From contig CM074865.1 of the NCBI GenBank assembly GCA_037501455.1, positions 34,206,501 to 34,270,500 on the forward strand: a stretch of 64,000 bases of DNA, in the 5' to 3' direction. Source of the stretch: Lantana camara. Lineage: Eukaryota > Streptophyta > Magnoliopsida > Lamiales > Verbenaceae. Shown here one piece after another: positions 59,104 through 64,000 of the stretch. A model generated the notes under the pieces. It did not search any database, was not told the origin of the DNA, and saw nothing but the letters and a program-made list of their open reading frames with translations. The stretch's first letter is position 1, and each line of letters starts with the position of its first letter. Position numbers and translations under genes: made by a program.

Positions 59104-59692
59104 TGATTGAGTCTATAATCCGATTGCCTTGTGCTCGAGTTGGCTTTGACCACTTAGAATTTGTATTAAAGGGGATTCTCGACGTGGTGTGAGAGCTGCA
59201 AGAATGAAGGTAAACGTGAACTAAAGGCCGACCTGAGACTGGTGGAGTTTGACCTAGGGATGCCACTCCGACGCTCAAGTCAGGTATCAATCACAGGTGA
59301 GAGATTCCACTCGATTAAAGCATAATAAATGTGCTTATCAAATGTCATTAATGAAGGGGTATTTATACCTTGGGACTTCTGAGGGGTTTAGGCATGGATT
59401 CCTGGGCACATTTGATGTATACTAGGTACTATTCATAGTACAAATAGGCATTTAATACTAAAGGCGACTCGTGGTTTCCCCATCCATACTTGGTTCAAGA
59501 GTAGAATGGCCCTGGTCGATCTCAAGGACTCAAGCTAACCTCGACTCGACCTGGAGAGACACGTCTAAGTGGGCTTTAAATAGCTCTGTCCATTAGTCAA
59601 ACTCAATTTAACCTCGACCCGCAGGTCGACAGGTGTCCCAGTTCGACTTGGGAGATGGTGACACGTGGCGCGATGGGATCGGCCCACATCAG
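59104..59692 (-). repeat. 5' LTR of element G
   Basis: 589 bases, minus strand TGATGTGGGCCGATCCC to GACTCAATCA. Contains CTGACTTGAGCGTCGGAG, a motif frequent near the 3' end of short Gypsy LTRs, and CTTGCAGCTCTC shortly after. The partner LTR is not in the window. Lineage (Tat-like) is inferred from LTR and primer site only. Confidence 0.7.
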
Positions 59693-60699
59693 ATATAATT
59701 CTTGTTATATTTTTAAGAAAAATTGACCCTCTGATTTTGTAATAATGAAAATTTGAGGGTTAGTTTCTTAAAATAACTTGGACTTACAAATAAATTTTCT
59801 TTTCTTTGTTTGTTTTTGAAGTACAAACAAATTTTCTCAAAAATGCATTAGAAGACTCAGCTATGCGATCAAACTTTTGAAGTTTTCAGTTGGTCAATTT
59901 GAAACCCAACTCTAAATGTCCAATCCCCAAAGTTTAGCCCAAAACCCAACGCGCCACCGCTGCCCTTTACCGGCCACACCGTCGCCTTCACGCGTCGGGC
60001 CTTCGCCTTAAGCCACCGCGCCGCCTAGAAGTTAGACAGATAATTTCTGTGCCGCTTCCGCCAGACACCAACACCTCCTCCGCCAGGCACCAGTCATTAC
60101 CGCACCTATTACGTAGATCTATTTCTGAAATCTGGTTTTTGATTTCTTCTGTAAACAACAGAAATCTGAGCCTAGCCTAGCTGATCTCGAGATCTTATCG
60201 AGCTCAGCTAGAGAATTCGTGACAAAATTTCTCTGGAAAAGAGCAAATCAATACGACAGCGTTTAGCTGGGAAAGGTCACTTCCAAGAAAAGGGAGAGAC
60301 GGTGAATTCTTTTAGATCATACTCCTTGAATACAATCTTTTGATATTCGTTGAAGCTCAACCAAAATAAAGAAATAAGTAAAAAGAAAATATGTTGGAGA
60401 AGCTTGGGTTACCCACGAAGCAATGGGAATAGTTGGGTGGTTGATGCCTCGCATTGCCAAGGATGTTCCTCGCAGTTCACTTCATCAATCGCAAGGTTGG
60501 TTCTTTTCAATTACATTGTTTTCAGGAGTTGAGTACCTATCAGGTTTCTTTGAAGACCCTTCTACAATTTTGTGGATCTATGTTAATGATATTGATATTT
60601 ACCGTCATAATTCTGGTTATACTTGACCTCCAAATCATTAAATTGCTTCTTATGATGTTCTTCAATTGAAACTTTTGATCTTGTCTTGTAATGTTTGTC
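59693..60699. other. Unassigned tract, possibly a host-gene 5' region
   Basis: AT-rich start, then GC-rich 59940-60110, then sequence resembling a 5' leader. A short frame from 60423 (MGIVGWLMPRIAKDVP) ends in a donor-like CGCAAG|GTTGGTTC at about 60497. The next acceptor-like site near 60710 lies in LTR sequence, so no second exon can be given. A potential cruciform (CTAGCTGA ... TCAGCTAG around GATCTCGAGATC) sits at about 60178-60215. No repeat seen elsewhere in the window matches. Confidence 0.35.
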
Positions 60700-61316
60700 T
60701 TGTTCAGAGGAGTATCCCATTGGTGATGAGGTCGCTTCTTAGGCGTCGGTTTGTTCTCTTTTCCCCAGTTCGACAGTGTAAGGTGAGGTTAGGTTATAGT
60801 TAAACCCTAATGAAATGTGCCCGTTATATATGTGTGTAAAATAAGTCTTATGTATACGTAAGTACATGTGATAAGTACGTGTGAGATATGTACGTGTGTG
60901 ACTAAGATATATACTTTGAAATATGAAACGCTATGTATGAGCATATATGAGCTTGTTTTCAGTTTTCCCTTATGTATAAGTAATGTGTGTGAGTTGTGAA
61001 TATGTATGATATGTATGTATGGTACGTGGATACGGTACGTGTGAGTATGATTCTGAATATTAATAAGACATGATTATGAATATGCTATGGTTAGGAATAT
61101 GGTAAGAATATGAATACGATTGTGCTATGATATGAACCTGAGTTTGGCTATGAATCTGGATTTAGATATGTTATGAATATGATTTTGAATATGATATGAC
61201 TTTGACTTTGAATATGATTGGGGCTCAGTAATTATGAGTAAGGGAGACTCAGGACGCTGGGCATTACTCCTGTGCATAATTATCGTGATGTGGGATAGGG
61301 AATCCGGGATGGACAT
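60700..61316 (+). repeat. A-like LTR fragment
   Basis: Contains AAGGTGAGGTTAGGTTATAG (near 60780), ACGCTATGTATGAGC and a GGGGCTCAGTAATTATGA box, in the order seen in LTR A at 6325-6700. It starts without the first half of an LTR and is interrupted by H at 61317. Confidence 0.75.
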
Positions 61317-62740
61317 TGTAACATCCCGCTCGTCTGGCCGTACAGGTACGTTGTATCGAGTGTGTTAATTGCGCGTTTAATTATTTATTTTAATGTTAAA
61401 TGACTTTCTTAATTAATTTGAATTCTTTGTTAAACAATAAGATTTAATAATTAATTGTTTTTAAACTTTTGAACTTGTTTTTAATTCGTTTGAGTTCCAA
61501 CTTGTTTCGAAATTTCGTGAAAATTTAATATGCATGAGTTTTACGTGTTATGAATATTCCTATATGCTCGTTTTTCATTTTCGGACTTGTTTGATATGGT
61601 AACGCACCATATTTTATTTGTTGGGGACTCGAGGGCCTAACTAGTTTTAGCGCGCCTTGTGTTCCGGAATTTATAGTTTGAGCTCGGCAATTCGGATTCG
61701 AATTCCGGAAGTGACGCCGGACTCGTAACGAGATTTGGGAGCTTTGGAACCTATCCTTGTATTTTTATAAGCCCGTTTGATCCTCCGAATTTCGCCCGAA
61801 ACATGGACCTCGCGCAGATTCGCCACCTTTTACAGTTTTGGCCATAACTTATTCGTTTCTTGACCAAATGACCCGATTCTTGAACCTATATGACCCCAAC
61901 TCATAAATCTACTCTCCCATATCAGCCATTTCGGCCCAGACTCCAAGGAGACCGAGAGAGAAGGGAAGGAAGGGGAAGAAAATGGGATTTCCGCCACTAT
62001 TCACTCACCGGAGATTTTGAGCTCGTTCGACCTCCATTCTTCATGAAATCGAAAGTGTACTTTCTTGTTGTCCACAACTTGGTACATCTTTTAAACCTTG
62101 AATTTCTGATTTTGAGCATGATTTGGATGAGTTTTGAGCATGGGCATGAATAGTTACGGGTTCTTGAAGATTGGTTGATATCTTGCTCGTTTTTACTGCG
62201 ATTCTTGATCCGTGAAGTGTTATGTGACCCTTGATGTATCCTTATTCTTTTCCTATGCTTGAATCTGAATTTTGTGAGGTGTGGAGTGATCCACCATTTA
62301 TGAAACCTTGAGTTTTTCAAGCGTTTATTGTTGGATTTTGAACTCCTTGGTTGCCGGTTTGTTGTGAGATGTGTGTGGCCTTTCTTGTTGAGATTTTGTG
62401 CCTTAATTTGATGTGTTGCTGCTTTGATCTGCTGCGTCTTTCTCCTGCCTTGCCCCCTGCTCCGGAACTCTGCTGTTGCTGCGTTGTTTTCGCGAGGAAG
62501 AAGGCCAACACGGCCGTGTCCGATTTGTTTGAAAAGTTGACACGGCCATGTTGAATCTTCGAGTATGGCTGCCAAATTTAATAAAATCAGACACGGCCGT
62601 GTCCATTTTGAACTAAAGACCAACACGACCGTGTCCTAGTTTCGAATTGATTTTAAATTCCAAATTTCAGCGGACAACCGGGGCCTTGGCGGAAGAGATT
62701 GCAATGTCTGCTCTTTCCTTAAGTATTAGTTGCATGCGTG

Positions 62741-62772
<32 letters not shown>

Positions 62773-64000
62773 GTTTCTTGCATTTTCATGCATTGTCTAG
62801 TGTGTGCTGTGTGTACATACATTATATATTTTAGTGTGAGTGCATATGCTTAGCATATTTATGTAAATTGCATGCATGTGTGTGTTTTACGTACCTATAT
62901 AGTATATATATATAAATATGTGTCGTGCATGTTTGTATATATTAATTACGAGTGTAGATGTAATATATAAATATATGAAATATATTATATATTATGAACT
63001 AACTATTAAATTATGTAATTTGAATTTTAGGTATTTTAACTTGAATATTTCAATGTTATGATTTCAAGAAATTGGAACTTACATACTTGGCTTTCGTGCT
63101 TCATTTTGTTGTTTTCTAATATCTTTTTTTATTCGGTTATCACTCATATGCTATGTTAACATGTTATATTATTTGATAAATTTCTTGTATTAATTTTACG
63201 ATTTTATTTGATACGAGTTTTACTCGAATTTATCTTGAACGCTTGATTATGCTATCTCTTGTTGTTTCATTTGCATCACTTGCATTCATATGCAATAGCC
63301 GAGCGTCTAATTGGTTCATTTTGAGTCTAAGTTTGTCCTTCGATCTTTGTTTTGTTCTTAGGTTCGTTTCGTGGTTGACGAGGTGGTCTCTTAGAAGGGT
63401 TTGAGTTCGTTTCGTCGGTTTGGTCGGCAAGGTGAGGTTTCTTTCTTTTAGTTATTATGACCTACAACCCTAAATGTGTTTTAAGCCCGCATGTGACCTA
63501 TATATATGTATATAGATATGTGTTCGATAAGTATTTTGTCGGAATTGGCCCTTTTGTTATGAAACGTTTGAAAAATGCTTTTATGTACAAGTAAACAATA
63601 TTTTCGTTCTTTTGTTTTGAAAAGGGTTGGCGTGTGTAAGTGATATGTTTTGGAGAGATTAAGCTTTGAAAGATAAGCCTTTATAAGTATAAGTATAAGT
63701 GTAAGTGTAAGTTTGGGCCCCGGAGTTGTGTGGTTCGGGAGACCCGGGATGACCATCGGGGTCGCCGGTTGCAACCCCAGGACACTTCTCCACTTTATAG
63801 GATCAACCCGAAACCCACTCGGAGGGAGGTGGGGGACGGAGTCCTTGGGCGTGAGTGTCATGAAACTCACGACCTTGACATATAAGCGTATTTGCTATAA
63901 GGTAAGCGCTGGGTTTGAGGGGGCGCTCTCTCTTCCCCAAAACAGAGTTGAGGTGGGATTGATTTATGTTTTGCTTTGTTATGTTTCGCTTTGCAATGGA
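61317..64000 (+). repeat. Long LTR H, truncated by the window end
   Basis: Starts TGTAACATCCCGCTCGTCTG, with a possible target duplication GACAT before it. Shows the four-palindrome array (62507-62637), AT microsatellites (62747-62770), the donor CAAG|GTGAGGTTT at 63432, the GGGCCCCGGAG box at about 63715, and AGGATCAACCCGAAACCC (63800), the last two as in A. The end of the LTR lies outside the window. Confidence 0.8.
62507..62637 (+). repeat. Four-palindrome array, LTR H
   Basis: ACACGGCCGTGTC near 62508, GACACGGCCATGTT at 62539, GACACGGCCGTGTCC at 62590, and ACACGACCGTGTCC near 62623. Spacings are about 32, 50 and 33. The sequence differs from the C/E palindromes but number and spacing agree. 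Confidence 0.75.

Noticed and set aside
62403..62606. Minus-strand frames of 60-209 codons around 62000-62626
   Set aside because: They lie in LTR H and cross the palindrome array. No domain is visible, and the long frame is Arg/Ser-rich with no conserved counterpart.

Overview
This window is intergenic DNA of a flowering plant with a large, repeat-rich genome. Almost every supported feature is a transposable element. Evidence for a plant is a MuDR-type transposase gene with introns, Ty3/Gypsy elements primed by initiator tRNA-Met with a Tekay-like chromodomain integrase tail, a Ty1/Copia element, a TRIM, a CACTA element, a hAT MITE and a tRNA-derived SINE. The species cannot be named. No host gene is certain. 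All comparisons here were made by eye.

Layout. (1) 1-3568: a MULE transposase gene on the minus strand with three exons and an unbroken frame, flanked by short tandem repeats, then a minus-strand LTR fragment. (2) 3826-37993: one non-autonomous Gypsy element (A) still bounded by the target duplication ACTCA although its ends lie 34 kb apart. Its 5' LTR carries a Copia solo LTR (7812-9763). Its 3' LTR is split by solo LTR B (11777-15492), a CACTA element containing a SINE (15889-17065), and a tandem LTR-INT-LTR-INT-LTR array of element C (18593-37480), which itself holds solo LTR D (25040-28354). (3) 37999-45660: the 5'-truncated, stop-ridden Copia element that received A, with a young TRIM (43959-44447) in its 3' LTR. 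(4) 45661-59692: a minus-strand Gypsy element G (Tat-like primer site, proline-rich gag-like segment) split by a coding Tekay-like Gypsy element E (46145-58555, target duplication TTGGT), itself an LTR-INT-LTR-INT-partial-LTR array with a hAT MITE in its middle LTR. (5) 59693-60699: unassigned sequence with a GC-rich part. (6) 60700-64000: an A-like LTR fragment interrupted by the start of another long LTR (H), which runs off the window.

How the parts relate. The long LTRs of A, B, C, D, E and H differ over most of their length but share ordered modules: a TGTAAC start, a splice-donor-like AGGTGAGGTT, a GGGCCC box, a CTCGCTCAGTCTTT-type box (seen in A, B, C and E), an acceptor-like YTTTGCAG or TTTCAG before a CTAGGCGG-like stretch, and a TACA end. 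A, C and E, whose internal regions are present, also share a post-primer leader and a similar region before the polypurine tract. E is the only one with recognisable pol, so A and C probably depended on E-like enzymes (inference). The most unusual structures are a tandem array of hairpins with compensatory stem changes in the 3' untranslated part of A (a related array lies in C), sets of four palindromes with conserved spacing in the LTRs of C, E and H, and the candidate intron shared by all the long LTRs.
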